Source: Dongia_B sp035539075 (lineage in GTDB: Bacteria; Pseudomonadota; Alphaproteobacteria; Dongiales; Dongiaceae). Taken from it: a stretch of 53,217 nucleotides of DNA. The notes below the pieces were generated by a model that did not search any database, had not been told where the DNA came from, and saw only the letters and a list, made by a program, of their open reading frames with translations. Made by a program: the position numbers and the translations under genes. Location of the stretch: the NCBI GenBank assembly GCA_035539075.1, contig DATLJB010000187.1, positions 1 to 53,217 of the forward strand, in the 5' to 3' direction. Positions 39,502-48,024 of this stretch are shown here, piece by piece; positions within the stretch are counted from its first letter, which is position 1, and every line of letters begins with the position of its first letter.

Positions 39502-39897
39502 TCAGAATATAGAGCAATCCTCGGGCTTGATCCCCGCCGATTTGAGCGCCGCTTCCACAAGCTTGCCTCGCAGCTCCTTCACGGCCTTTGCCTTATCCGA
39601 ATTGCCGCCGGCCATGCCAACCCCGCCGGCAGCCTGGCACGCTTGCCACGCTGCCATGTAATCGGCGGGAGTTAGGCCCGGCATCATGCCGTCACTCGCC
39701 TCATTTATCGGCTGATCGGTGGTCTTCGCTGGATCTGTCTTCTCCGCTGTCTTGGCCGGATCTGCGGCAGGGGCCGCGGTCTCGGCCTTGGCGGCGGTGT
39801 CGGTCGAGAGCGGGATGGCCCGGCCGACATAGGTGCCGGCCGTGGTGGCGGCGAACATGCCGATCGTGCCCGCCACCAGGAGACTAGTCATATTCAT
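39502..39897 (-). CDS. Exported Ala/Lys-rich protein
   Basis: The protein is 131 aa. An N-terminal hydrophobic segment (residues about 4-24) acts as signal or anchor. A low-complexity Ala/Lys/Thr/Asp linker (about 33-65) follows, then a folded end with two Cys (WQACQAAGG and KPEDCSIF). No family is recognised. An envelope role such as entry exclusion is possible because it lies just beyond the repC-virB region. Confidence 0.6.
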   Translation of the reverse strand: MNMTSLLVAGTIGMFAATTAGTYVGRAIPLSTDTAAKAETAAPAADPAKTAEKTDPAKTTDQPINEASDGMMPGLTPADYMAAWQACQAAGGVGMAGGNSDKAKAVKELRGKLVEAALKSAGIKPEDCSIF

Positions 39898-39967
39898 AAT
39901 TTCCTCACCTTCCTTAACGGGTACCGAAACCTAAGACCAAAATCTTAACGGTTCGTTGATTCCGACC

Positions 39968-41386
39968 TTATGACGACACCTCGATATGAAGATGCGAGAC
40001 CTCGAAACCTGCGCGGCGCGCGGCGCGCAAAATCGGCTGTTCGAACTCCTGCCGGACGCGATCGGCATAAAACCGCTTGGCCGTCATGAGACGAAGATAG
40101 CCGCCCTCGATGTCGCGGAAGGTGAGGGGGACAATCCAGGCCTTCACCGTCGCGGCGCCGAGATCCGCTTCAAGCGCGTTGACGATCTGGCGCCAGGTGG
40201 GGTCCAGCGCGGGGCCGAATTCCACCGTCTCGGTTGCGGCGGAGGGTGCTGCATCACTCGATGCGCGGCCCTTCTCGATGCGGCGGAAGTTCGCACCCAA
40301 GTCCAGCTGACCAGGATCGACGCGGGTTGCGAGATAGCCGAACATCCGGCCCTGATCCCTGACGGTTGGATCATCGAGCGCCGCGATCAGGCAGAGCCCG
40401 ATGCGCCAACCATGGCGCTTCATGCCCCAATCCCACGTCATCACCGAATTGCGCGCGGGGAAGAGGGTAGAGATGGCATTGCGCAAGAGGCTCAAAATCT
40501 CGTTGATGGTGCGCGCTCCAAGCTCCTGCAGGAAGGGTAGCGCGCTGAGTGTCGGCGACTGCTCGATGGCGCGGACAAGCGCCGCATGAGCCGCTTCCGC
40601 AGCGATGGAAGAGGCCTTTGCTGCCGTAGAATTCGAGCCCTCGCCTCCTGGCGAGCAATTCGGGTCTTTGGTGCCGCTGTGTCGCTGCTTTGGTGGGACT
40701 TCAAGGGTGAAGCCGTCGGCAATCCGGCGCGAAGCGTCCGATTTGCCCGGCGCTTTAGCGGCGGGCCGTACAGTATCAGGATGATGATTTAGGTGGGACT
40801 GTTTATGGGCGACAGAAATTTCATCCCCACACGAAACTTCCAATCCAGCGGAATCATCATCGAAGCGCCGATAGCGGGCGTCACGCTCGATGGCAGCCGC
40901 CTGCCGGCCGGCGTCGATCGCCGCGCGGATCTCGCCAATGCGAGCGCCAAAAGGGGCAAGGTCGATCCCGCCTTCGGGCTGACGCACCGTGCGACGGCGC
41001 GTCATGCGACTATTGATGCGGGTGTATTCGCGGATGATGAGGCCGGCGACTTCCAGTTCGCGCAGCCGACTCTGGATGGTCCGCGCGCTGACTTGGCAGA
41101 GATTCGCGAGCGTGTCATTGGCCGGCCAGACGATGGTATCGCCTTCGGCCCATTTCTGTGTGTGGAGTTTGCGGCAGAGCTGCAGCAGGAGATGCAAGGC
41201 GCCTTCGCTGATACCGAGATAGCGAAATCCGTCAAAGAGAAGGTCGGTGAGGCCGTGCCAGGTGAGGCCCTGGATGCCGGCGAAGTCTTCGGCGAGCGCG
41301 GCGACTTCGGGAAAGTTTTCCGCCCGCTTTACGAAACCAGGGGGGCTATCGAATCGTTGACAAGCCGAGTCGTTTGGACTAAGCAT
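39968..41386 (-). CDS. repC: RepC-like replication initiator with DnaA N-domain-like C-terminus
   Basis: The protein is 472 aa from ATG 41386; the frame is open to GTG 41509, but that runs through a terminator hairpin. Residues about 45-130 match the RepC-type winged-helix region: LLLQLCRKLHTQKW, VWPANDTLANLCQVSARTIQSRLRELE (shown in part) and AGLIIREYTRINSRMTRRR. A variable linker follows. The last 90 residues (DPTWRQIVNALEADLGAATVKAW, IVPLTF and LRLMTAKRFYADRV) resemble the DnaA N-domain that recruits helicase. This is a second candidate initiator besides RepA. The start region is overlapped by a probable antisense RNA. Confidence 0.78.
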   Translation of the reverse strand: MLSPNDSACQRFDSPPGFVKRAENFPEVAALAEDFAGIQGLTWHGLTDLLFDGFRYLGISEGALHLLLQLCRKLHTQKWAEGDTIVWPANDTLANLCQVSARTIQSRLRELEVAGLIIREYTRINSRMTRRRTVRQPEGGIDLAPFGARIGEIRAAIDAGRQAAAIERDARYRRFDDDSAGLEVSCGDEISVAHKQSHLNHHPDTVRPAAKAPGKSDASRRIADGFTLEVPPKQRHSGTKDPNCSPGGEGSNSTAAKASSIAAEAAHAALVRAIEQSPTLSALPFLQELGARTINEILSLLRNAISTLFPARNSVMTWDWGMKRHGWRIGLCLIAALDDPTVRDQGRMFGYLATRVDPGQLDLGANFRRIEKGRASSDAAPSAATETVEFGPALDPTWRQIVNALEADLGAATVKAWIVPLTFRDIEGGYLRLMTAKRFYADRVRQEFEQPILRAARRAGFEVSHLHIEVSS

Positions 41387-41392
41387 GAGCTT

Positions 41393-41505
41393 GACCTTTC
41401 GGCCCATTGGGCCGGTTGAATGGTCATCGGAAGGTGCGAACTCCCGGTGACTATGAGAAAGAGCAAGAGAGAAACGGCCGGCTTCAACCGGCCGTTTTCT
41501 TTTTG
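41393..41505 (+). ncRNA. Candidate antisense RNA of the repC leader
   Basis: A plus-strand promoter candidate, TTGACA (41357-41362) with TAAGCA (41380-41385) at 17-base spacing, is followed about 90 bases later by a clean intrinsic terminator on the same strand. The transcript would be about 110 nt and complementary to the repC leader. This mirrors the counter-transcribed RNA that limits repC expression in repABC plasmids. No direct evidence of transcription is available. Confidence 0.5.
41472..41505 (+). terminator. Intrinsic terminator between virB11 and repC
   Basis: AACGGCCGG-CTTCAA-CCGGCCGTT forms a 9-bp stem followed on the plus strand by TTCTTTTT. It is strongest for plus-strand (antisense) transcription and may also slow virB transcripts from the other side. 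Confidence 0.8.
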
Positions 41506-41544
41506 TCACTTTGGCCTGAGTCTGTCAAAGAAATTGCTCCACAT

Positions 41545-41568
41545 ATGTTTATCATGTTTGATGATGAG
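41545..41568. promoter_or_regulatory. Operator-like palindrome near repC, related to 52842-52868
   Basis: The core ATCAT-GTTTG-ATGAT closely matches ATCAT-GTGTG-ATGAT at the other end of the virB operon, with similar flanks (ACATATGT before it). It lies between virB11 and repC, near a GATAAA -10-like box for repC. The same regulator may control virB and repC. Confidence 0.55.
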
Positions 41569-41590
41569 GCCCTTGACATGGTGGTTAACG

Positions 41591-42580
41591 CTATTCGGCG
41601 GCCCTAAGTATGCGACTCGGGGTCGGACGCTCCCATATCTCGGCGATCTCTCGAATCGAGCTGCGGGGGCGACGGCGGAGCTGCACAACCAGATCGAATC
41701 GCCGGCGAAAGAACTCGATAGCCGCGTCCTGGGGCACGCCTGAATAGCGGCAATTCCAGCCCAGGGCGTCAAAGGCCAGCTCGGCGCTGTCAGCATGCAC
41801 CGTCGTCATAAGCCCGCCCTGGCCCATATTCAGCATGCGTAGCAGTGCCGTCGTGTTGTCCGTGGTCAGCTCGGAAATGATGTTCCGATCGGGGCGCATG
41901 CGGTTCATCAAGTCGATGATGTCCCGGTGCGTCAGCTCGTAGGTCGTTTCCCCGGTGCTGACCCGGTACTCAACCCGGTTGTCGAAACGGGCCAAATCCA
42001 GCTCGGCCAACGCGTCTTCGACTGACACAACGCGCTCATCGGCGGGGATCTCCTGCGCGAGCACGTTCATGAAAGAGGTCTTGGCGGAGTAGGTGCCGCC
42101 GGAAATAAGGATATTCTTCTTCTGTCGCACCGCGCGGATCAGGCGGCAAATGTGCTCGGGCCGCCCATCGATGTCCGAGGGCGCATCGATGCCGGCGGTA
42201 ATGTCGGTAACGCCATCATCTTCCGCTTGGCCAAGCGGGTAATCTTCAAGCTTGAAGGCGATTGGGCGTTTGACGCGGATCGAAACCGCAATGCCTTCCT
42301 CGATGAAGCGACCTATGCCGAGGGTCAACCGATGCTTGCCCGGAAGCGAAGTCTTGAGAATAGGCTTCTTTTCGAAATTGGAGATGTCGAGGTCGTTGAT
42401 GTGGAGGCGTGCGAGACGCTTCCAATATTCTTCATCGAAGGTTGAGTCGCGGAATTTCTTGAACGGCTTGCCAACACATTCCACCAGAATCTCGCCGAAG
42501 CGGTTCACCACCACTTCGGCCGCATCCTTCATGTTGACATACTTCATCAGTGGCGGAATGTGCTGCTGAACTAAGTCCAT
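41591..42580 (-). CDS. virB11: VirB11 secretion ATPase
   Basis: The protein is 329 aa from ATG 42580. The N-terminal domain precedes the RecA-like domain with Walker A region GGTYSAKT (residues 161-168), where the usual GSGKT reads YSAKT. The His box GLMTTVHADS and the RRFDLVVQL region follow as in the family. It forms a hexamer at the inner face and powers pilus assembly and substrate transfer. It is the last gene of the virB operon, separated from the cysteine-rich protein by 62 bases. Confidence 0.92.
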   Translation of the reverse strand: MDLVQQHIPPLMKYVNMKDAAEVVVNRFGEILVECVGKPFKKFRDSTFDEEYWKRLARLHINDLDISNFEKKPILKTSLPGKHRLTLGIGRFIEEGIAVSIRVKRPIAFKLEDYPLGQAEDDGVTDITAGIDAPSDIDGRPEHICRLIRAVRQKKNILISGGTYSAKTSFMNVLAQEIPADERVVSVEDALAELDLARFDNRVEYRVSTGETTYELTHRDIIDLMNRMRPDRNIISELTTDNTTALLRMLNMGQGGLMTTVHADSAELAFDALGWNCRYSGVPQDAAIEFFRRRFDLVVQLRRRPRSSIREIAEIWERPTPSRILRAAE

Positions 42581-42642
42581 GAGGCTGGTCCGTATTGAAT
42601 AGAAAAGAGAGCGGGGGCGGCACGGCGCCGCCCCCATTCAGT

Positions 42643-44877
42643 TCAGTGAGAAGCGCAGTTATTGTCGCGCTCATAGACGCCGTATGTACCGCCATTGAGA
42701 TAGCTAATGGTGGTCCAAGCAGTAGTCGTAGTGCTGCCGCCGGCACCGACCGGATACTGAGTTACGGTGCGCTGCTGATTGGCGTTCCAGTTAATGCCGG
42801 TGTGCACTAAGACTTGACAGAGCTGCGGTGAATTATTCGGCTGGAACGTGGTATGACGTGCCGAGCCGCTACATGTTTGCGTGCCATCGTCGCAAGCAAA
42901 GGCAAAGACGGTTTGCGACTGCACTGTGCGGGTACATTCATCGACTGGGCCTTGCGGATCACCGGCACCGATCGCAATCGTATAGGTGGTGTTATCGGCC
43001 CGTTGGTAAACTTGGCTGCGTGTCGTCGGCGTATACGCATTGCAGCCGATATAGGTTTTCGGCTGGCCGTTTGGCACGTCCTGGGTTCCCTGAGAGGCAT
43101 AGGGTTGGATCGTGGATTCCGAGCGCACCGCTGCCGGCGAAACTTCTACGTCGCCGCCTGGTAAGGTAATATGGGCTGCTAGTAGCTCACTGCTGGTAAG
43201 AGCGGCGTCATCATTCTGCCAGCCTGTGCGAACAAAGTTCCATTTGTAGACGGTGGTATCTTCCTGGCACTGAGTCAGATATACCGGTGCACCCGCATTC
43301 ATGTAATAGAGCCGTGCTGCGCCGCGCGATTGTTCGGCTGACGGATAGTCATAGTGACCCATCTCGCAGCCGTCCGTGGTCGCCTGCAAGTCCGTGCCGC
43401 TGTCGATCGGCGCGCACTCGGAGCGGTAGGATTTGCCGGTCGGGAGATTGATGAAATAGCGCTGGGCGTTGAAGACTTTCATCGCAGTGCTGTCAACGAT
43501 CGGCTGACAGGCCTCAACCTGCATCGGATAGGTGTTGGCGTCATCCTGGCAGCTTGAGGTGAAATGCTGCTCCCCGCCCTTAGTATAATATTGGCGGTTC
43601 TGCTCGACGGTCTGCTTTTTGTCGAAATCGTCGCGCAAGCTACAGCCGTCAGTCGTCGTCAGCAGCTGATACCCATCACCGGTCGGATGGCAATCATTGA
43701 CGACAATGCGGGTGTTTTTGTTGTCGTGGTAGACGGTCTGCACCTGGTCGTAGACCATCATCGCATTGTTGTCGATTTGCGGTGTGCAGGTTCCGGCTTC
43801 ATCTGCGAACGGATAAACCAGCTCCGCATCGGGCGTACAGTCTTGCACGGTAACAGGCTTTCCATCATCGCCGACGTAATAGAGTCGGGTCTGCCCCTGG
43901 GCTTGGTTATCGCCAACCACATCGCTACAGCCGAGACCTGTTTTCTGGATCGAGTAGCGAGTCATGCCATCCTCGCAAGCGCCTTGCGTGGTCTTTCCGC
44001 CTATGGTCGTCGTTGTGGCTTCCTGCTGGATCGCCTGCATCTGACCCAAATCAACGCGAATGGTGCAACCATTCGTCGTCGTGTCGTAGGTCGGGGTTTC
44101 CGTGCTGCTCGAATCGCTGCTGTTATCCTGCGACGCCGTCTTCTGCGGCTGCGCGGTTACGTCGCCATTGGTACTTGCCGGGCCGCTCGCCGTGGGGGCG
44201 GCGTCTTGCGACTTCTTGCTGGCGCTGCCGCCAGTCGTATTCGAGATTTGCTGTGCGGCTTGGTCATCGAATAGCGATCGGATCGCCGTATACAGATCCG
44301 TGGCGTCACCCTTAGCGGTAATCTTGGTATTCGCCGGCAGAGATGCCCCCGTGACACGAAGATTCGATGCGAGCGGTGTTTCGACATTGATCGTCCGGCC
44401 GGTGTCAACCCGCGTAACTGTCGTCCAGGTGATGGCGACGCGCTTACCGTTCTGAATCGCGGTTGTCGCCGATGTGCCGACAAGCCGTACATTATCGAGC
44501 TTATCGCCGATATCTGCGAGCTTCGGCTGCGTTTTTAGATTAGGCAACTTGGCCGTCACGGGCGGCTGTGCCCCGTCTCCGGCAATCTCCGTCTCATCTA
44601 CCACTTGGGTGACGATCTTCTGCACCTTCTGATCGGCAACGGGAGCCGTGCCGCTGGTTGCCGGCGTCGAGGATGCCGGCGCTGTAGGCGCGGCGGCCGC
44701 TTTGCTGGGTGCTGCCGTGGCGGCCGAGGCCGGCGCGGCATTGCCGCTCGCCGGGACGGCGCCGGTTGACGACGGCGCCAAGCCGGCTGGCGGCTGGTAC
44801 ACGGGCGCGTTTTGCGCGGTGGCGGTCGAGATAGCGGCGGCCATCAAGCCCGCAGCTAAGAGGAGCGCTTTTCTCAT
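42643..44877 (-). CDS. Exported 744-aa cysteine-repeat protein inside the virB operon
   Basis: A signal peptide (residues 1-21, ending STATAQ) and a Pro/Ala/Ser-rich linker (about 24-80) are followed by a folded region and then six tandem modules. Cys pairs at 271/301, 317/347, 364/396, 412/443, 457/488 and 504/537 are 30-33 residues apart, with a repeat period of 45-48. Each module has an R/Q-YY or YF element and usually C-x-D. A C-terminal domain has six more Cys (18 in total, an even number). It is likely a disulfide-rich surface or pilus-associated protein. Recipient contact, like TraN of F, is an analogy only. Its start overlaps the virB10 stop. No VirB homologue is recognised. Confidence 0.75.
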   Translation of the reverse strand: MRKALLLAAGLMAAAISTATAQNAPVYQPPAGLAPSSTGAVPASGNAAPASAATAAPSKAAAAPTAPASSTPATSGTAPVADQKVQKIVTQVVDETEIAGDGAQPPVTAKLPNLKTQPKLADIGDKLDNVRLVGTSATTAIQNGKRVAITWTTVTRVDTGRTINVETPLASNLRVTGASLPANTKITAKGDATDLYTAIRSLFDDQAAQQISNTTGGSASKKSQDAAPTASGPASTNGDVTAQPQKTASQDNSSDSSSTETPTYDTTTNGCTIRVDLGQMQAIQQEATTTTIGGKTTQGACEDGMTRYSIQKTGLGCSDVVGDNQAQGQTRLYYVGDDGKPVTVQDCTPDAELVYPFADEAGTCTPQIDNNAMMVYDQVQTVYHDNKNTRIVVNDCHPTGDGYQLLTTTDGCSLRDDFDKKQTVEQNRQYYTKGGEQHFTSSCQDDANTYPMQVEACQPIVDSTAMKVFNAQRYFINLPTGKSYRSECAPIDSGTDLQATTDGCEMGHYDYPSAEQSRGAARLYYMNAGAPVYLTQCQEDTTVYKWNFVRTGWQNDDAALTSSELLAAHITLPGGDVEVSPAAVRSESTIQPYASQGTQDVPNGQPKTYIGCNAYTPTTRSQVYQRADNTTYTIAIGAGDPQGPVDECTRTVQSQTVFAFACDDGTQTCSGSARHTTFQPNNSPQLCQVLVHTGINWNANQQRTVTQYPVGAGGSTTTTAWTTISYLNGGTYGVYERDNNCASH

Positions 44878-45953
44878 GGCTTCTTACCATCCTTGGTTTT
44901 TGAGCTGGAGGATTTCGAGCTGGATTGGTCTTGCTCTTCGTCGTGCGGATATATCGGCTCGCGCAGGAACACATCGCGAGTTGGGCGAATGTTGATAAGC
45001 GAGCCGGCAGGTACGGTGATGATGGGCGCAAGGTTGATCTGTTGATCGAGGACCTTCGCGGTGACTTGGGCGAGCTGCAACGACATGGCGTTGCCGGCAT
45101 TGCCAACAGCGCTATTGCTGCTGCCAGAGACGGCGGTCGAGGCAACAGCGGAGAGAATGGTCGTAACCGCAGCCGCGCCGTAGCGGTCCCAAATGCGGTT
45201 ATCGACATCACCAATCAGGCCGGTGCTGCCACTGAGGTCTTGGGCAATGAACGGATCGTCATCGCCCATGAGAATATGCGCGCCATCCGGGCGGATGATG
45301 CGATACCAGGCCACATTGAGGCGCGAATCGCCCTGCTTCGATAGCGATTCATACTTACCGAGAATGACGGACCCTTTCGGGATAAGGATTTCCCGGTCGT
45401 CCGCGCCGTAGACGTTCTGATCGACAATCGCATCAATCAAGCCGGGGATCTGACTCACAATCTGGTTACGCAAAACAGCGTTGATGACGCGGTCCTGTGT
45501 AAGAATGCGGGTCCGCCTGACCGGCAGGCCTGAATCGGCGCGCGGTGTATCGTCACGGCTATAATCCTTATCGGTCATGCGGGGTTGAACCGGCGCGACA
45601 GTGATATCTTTTTCCTGTACTGGCGCCTGCGGCCCGGCGGCCTGACGCTCCGCCAGCAATGCGGCCGCGGCCGCCGCGCGCTCGCCTGGCGCCGGATCTG
45701 GCGGCGGAGGCGGTGGCGGCGGCGGTGGTGGTGGTGGCGCTGGCGGCGGGGGAGGCGGCGGAGGAGCCTCTACAGGGGGCGGCGCTGGCGGCGGTGGAGG
45801 TGGCGGCGGCGAGGTGAAATAGTCCGGTGGCAGGGTATCCGCCACCTGGCGCGGCGCTTCTGCCTGCTGGTCGCCTTGATCCTTGCTCTTATCGTCGCAG
45901 GCGGCGAGCAGAACCAGGCTCGCCAATACCGTGATCGGGGCGAAACGCTTCAT
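44874..45953 (-). CDS. virB10: VirB10/TrbI channel protein with a lipoprotein signal
   Basis: The protein is 359 aa. The C-terminal TrbI domain is clear: RILTQDRVINAVL, SQIPGLIDAIV, VYGADDREILIPKGSVILGKY (in parts), RIIRPDG and GLIGDVDNRIWDRYG. The N-terminus differs from typical VirB10: instead of a cytoplasmic tail and membrane helix it begins MKRF with a hydrophobic run and the lipobox LLAAC (Cys19), followed by a very long proline tract (about 48-88). It may be lipid-anchored. It lies between virB9 and the cysteine-repeat gene. Confidence 0.9.
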   Translation of the reverse strand: MKRFAPITVLASLVLLAACDDKSKDQGDQQAEAPRQVADTLPPDYFTSPPPPPPPPAPPPVEAPPPPPPPPAPPPPPPPPPPPPPDPAPGERAAAAAALLAERQAAGPQAPVQEKDITVAPVQPRMTDKDYSRDDTPRADSGLPVRRTRILTQDRVINAVLRNQIVSQIPGLIDAIVDQNVYGADDREILIPKGSVILGKYESLSKQGDSRLNVAWYRIIRPDGAHILMGDDDPFIAQDLSGSTGLIGDVDNRIWDRYGAAAVTTILSAVASTAVSGSSNSAVGNAGNAMSLQLAQVTAKVLDQQINLAPIITVPAGSLINIRPTRDVFLREPIYPHDEEQDQSSSKSSSSKTKDGKKP

Positions 45954-47144
45954 CTACTTGCCGCTCCGCTTATCGGTGTTGGCGGGGGTCTGATCGGCGG
46001 GCGCAGTGCTCGCGCCCGACGCCGGGGGAAGCGGCTGTGTAGTGATTGGGCCAGCCGACGGCGCGGACGATGAGGGCACATTCGTCTTGGCCGCCGGCTG
46101 ACCCTTCCGCGCTGGTGCGGCCGGCTTCAAGGCGCGGACACGCACAGCGGCAGCGCTAATGCGCGGCGCAACACGATCGGGATCAGGCTTTACGCAAAGC
46201 ACTTCATTTCCATGCTTTAGGGAAAGCTGGCCGGTAGATTCGATGATCATGCAACCGCTCTTGACGCGGAAGTTGACCGGCCGATCGGTGCCGTCCGTGA
46301 CGACTGCAGGCGTTGCGACCATGAAATCGCCGTCGTTCCAGCGTTCGCCATAGCAAAGGTAGGTGAACTGGTCGTCACGGAACACGTCGTCCGGCGCCAA
46401 CTCCTGGTCACCGAACAACGCGAGGTCCCGCCGGATGCGCGCTGGATCAAACGGCACGTCCTTCAGCCATTCCGGCTTCTTCTTTTTGTCGTCGCGATAG
46501 CTCGCGAGGTGCAGGCTCGGGCCGTGACCTTCCGGCCCGAGAATGCTGACCGGGCCATTTCCGCCCGAACTCTCGACATCGCTATCTGGCGAATAGCCGT
46601 CCGGCTGTTGGGCATCGATCAGGACCAACAAGTCCGAGATGAAGCCGGCGTTGACGTCGCTTGACCGGAGATAAAACGAGTAGATGTTGTGCGATTGCCC
46701 CAGAATGGTAAGGGACGTGTCGGAGCCGGGATTACTTATCCATAAGGTGACGGTCTGATCGTCCAGTTGCTTGACATGATAGATCGTCGTGTCCCCGAGA
46801 ATGACGCGGTCTATCGTCTCCCACAGGGGGAGGCGGATCGTGGTCGTCATGGCCGAGCGAAGAGCTATCTTGGTCGTTGTCTCCTGCTGCCATTTCACCT
46901 TGAAAATGCCGGCGCTGGGGCCGGCCTTATCCCAGGCTTTTTGGGTCGCACCGAGCGGAACGGGGGCCTGGCGATCCATGGTCGGATATTGGCCGTTAAA
47001 CTGCTTCTCTACATCGGGGTTGCCGGCGGGAGCGGCGGGGAGGTCGGCCTCGTCATCGACTACCTTAGCCTGCTGTGCGAACGCCGGGGCGGTCACCAGA
47101 GTGACAAGGGCCATTAGGGCAAAAGCTGCGGATTTAATGTTCAT
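45954..47144 (-). CDS. virB9: VirB9 outer-membrane core protein
   Basis: The protein is 396 aa with a signal peptide (to about APAFAQ, residue 24). The core has GIFKVKWQQETTTKIALRSAM (in parts), TTIRLPLWETIDRVILGD, FYLRSSD and the C-terminal DDQFTYLCYGERWND and MIIESTGQLSLKHGNEVLCV blocks that bind VirB7 and VirB10. The last 70 residues are Pro/Ala-rich. Its start overlaps the virB8 stop (ATGA). The next gene, virB10, begins directly after its stop. Confidence 0.92.
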   Translation of the reverse strand: MNIKSAAFALMALVTLVTAPAFAQQAKVVDDEADLPAAPAGNPDVEKQFNGQYPTMDRQAPVPLGATQKAWDKAGPSAGIFKVKWQQETTTKIALRSAMTTTIRLPLWETIDRVILGDTTIYHVKQLDDQTVTLWISNPGSDTSLTILGQSHNIYSFYLRSSDVNAGFISDLLVLIDAQQPDGYSPDSDVESSGGNGPVSILGPEGHGPSLHLASYRDDKKKKPEWLKDVPFDPARIRRDLALFGDQELAPDDVFRDDQFTYLCYGERWNDGDFMVATPAVVTDGTDRPVNFRVKSGCMIIESTGQLSLKHGNEVLCVKPDPDRVAPRISAAAVRVRALKPAAPARKGQPAAKTNVPSSSAPSAGPITTQPLPPASGASTAPADQTPANTDKRSGK

Positions 47145-47857
47145 TGGCTGGTGCCTTTGGAAGTGGCGGAGAGGTCGCGTTCGCGGATCGAATAGGCCTC
47201 GACCTGCAGGCCTATCGGATTTTCCGAGGCAATATCGGGGTGCGTCTCGATCGGCTTGTAGCTGACCTGCACGCTGGCGGTATAAGTCTTGCGCGCAACT
47301 TCATCCGGGCCTTTGCGGTCGATCACGACGAAATCGACTGCATAGATTCCTTCCCGATATGAGGTCGGTGTGACGGCTTCGATATGAGTCTCGCGCGTCA
47401 TGCCGGCATCGCGATACTTTTTGAGAGGCGAATTGGGACTGCTCGGGTCCATCAACTTGCGGAACGAGCCAAACACGTTGACCGCGCTGAATCGCTGTAG
47501 GCGCGGATAGCGGACCCGTTCATCCACGTTGTTGATGGTCTCGCGATCGGTGACATAGGCGCGGATCAAATTCTCCGCCAAGAGATCGCGGGTATCGCGG
47601 CTGATATGGCGCGCGTCAACCGAGACAACCTGATCGCGGGCATCGCTGAAATAGACGAACTGCGGCACAATTTGTTTCAGCGGGAACAGTGACCAGGTGA
47701 AACCGCCCAAGAAGGTGAAGCCGACCGTCATCATGACGGCGTAGCCGGTGACGAGGCGGCTGTAGCGCTGCAGGCGGTCGTAGTCGTTACCGGTGTCGAG
47801 ACGGCGCAGATTGCCGCTCACGACGGGCCGCAGGGTTGGTTTCAGGTCCGCCGTCAT
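47141..47857 (-). CDS. virB8: VirB8 inner-membrane scaffold protein
   Basis: The protein is 238 aa from ATG 47857, which shares its A with the stop of the VirB7-like gene (TAATG). One membrane helix (residues about 38-60, VMMTVGFTFLGGFTW) is followed by a periplasmic domain with NTF2-like pattern: FVYFSDARDQVV, LAENLIRAYVTDRETIN and YAVDFVVIDRKG. It links inner- and outer-membrane parts of the T4SS. Confidence 0.9.
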   Translation of the reverse strand: MTADLKPTLRPVVSGNLRRLDTGNDYDRLQRYSRLVTGYAVMMTVGFTFLGGFTWSLFPLKQIVPQFVYFSDARDQVVSVDARHISRDTRDLLAENLIRAYVTDRETINNVDERVRYPRLQRFSAVNVFGSFRKLMDPSSPNSPLKKYRDAGMTRETHIEAVTPTSYREGIYAVDFVVIDRKGPDEVARKTYTASVQVSYKPIETHPDIASENPIGLQVEAYSIRERDLSATSKGTSQ

Positions 47858-48012
47858 TATGCGGTTTCCCACATCAACGGTTTAACAGCCGGCCCGCAAG
47901 CGCATGGGCTGGTCGGCAGCTTTTCGTCGGTTTCGATGCGCTCTGGCGTGCTGCTGCCACAGCCTGCGAGGACGCTTGCCGTAATCAATACAAAGAGGAT
48001 GCGCTTCAGCAT
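47857..48012 (-). CDS. virB7: VirB7-like small lipoprotein
   Basis: The protein is 51 aa. The lipoprotein signal ends in the lipobox LAGC (Cys18) after MLKRILFVLITASV. The mature part is 33 residues with a CAC pair, ending WETA. It lies where virB7 is expected (after virB6, before virB8) and overlaps the virB8 start (TAATG). Its size and Cys pair fit a lipoprotein that stabilises VirB9. It is short enough to be missed by automatic gene calling. Confidence 0.78.
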   Translation of the reverse strand: MLKRILFVLITASVLAGCGSSTPERIETDEKLPTSPCACGPAVKPLMWETA

Positions 48013-48024
48013 TTGATGCCTTTC

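Noticed and set aside
41386..41509. Longer RepC-like start at GTG 41509
   Set aside because: The extension would be read through a perfect terminator hairpin and has no family similarity. ATG 41386 fits the RepC-like start.
45585..46073. Plus-strand Arg/Trp-rich 162-aa frame
   Set aside because: It is the complement of the VirB10 proline tract, which forces long open frames on the other strand.
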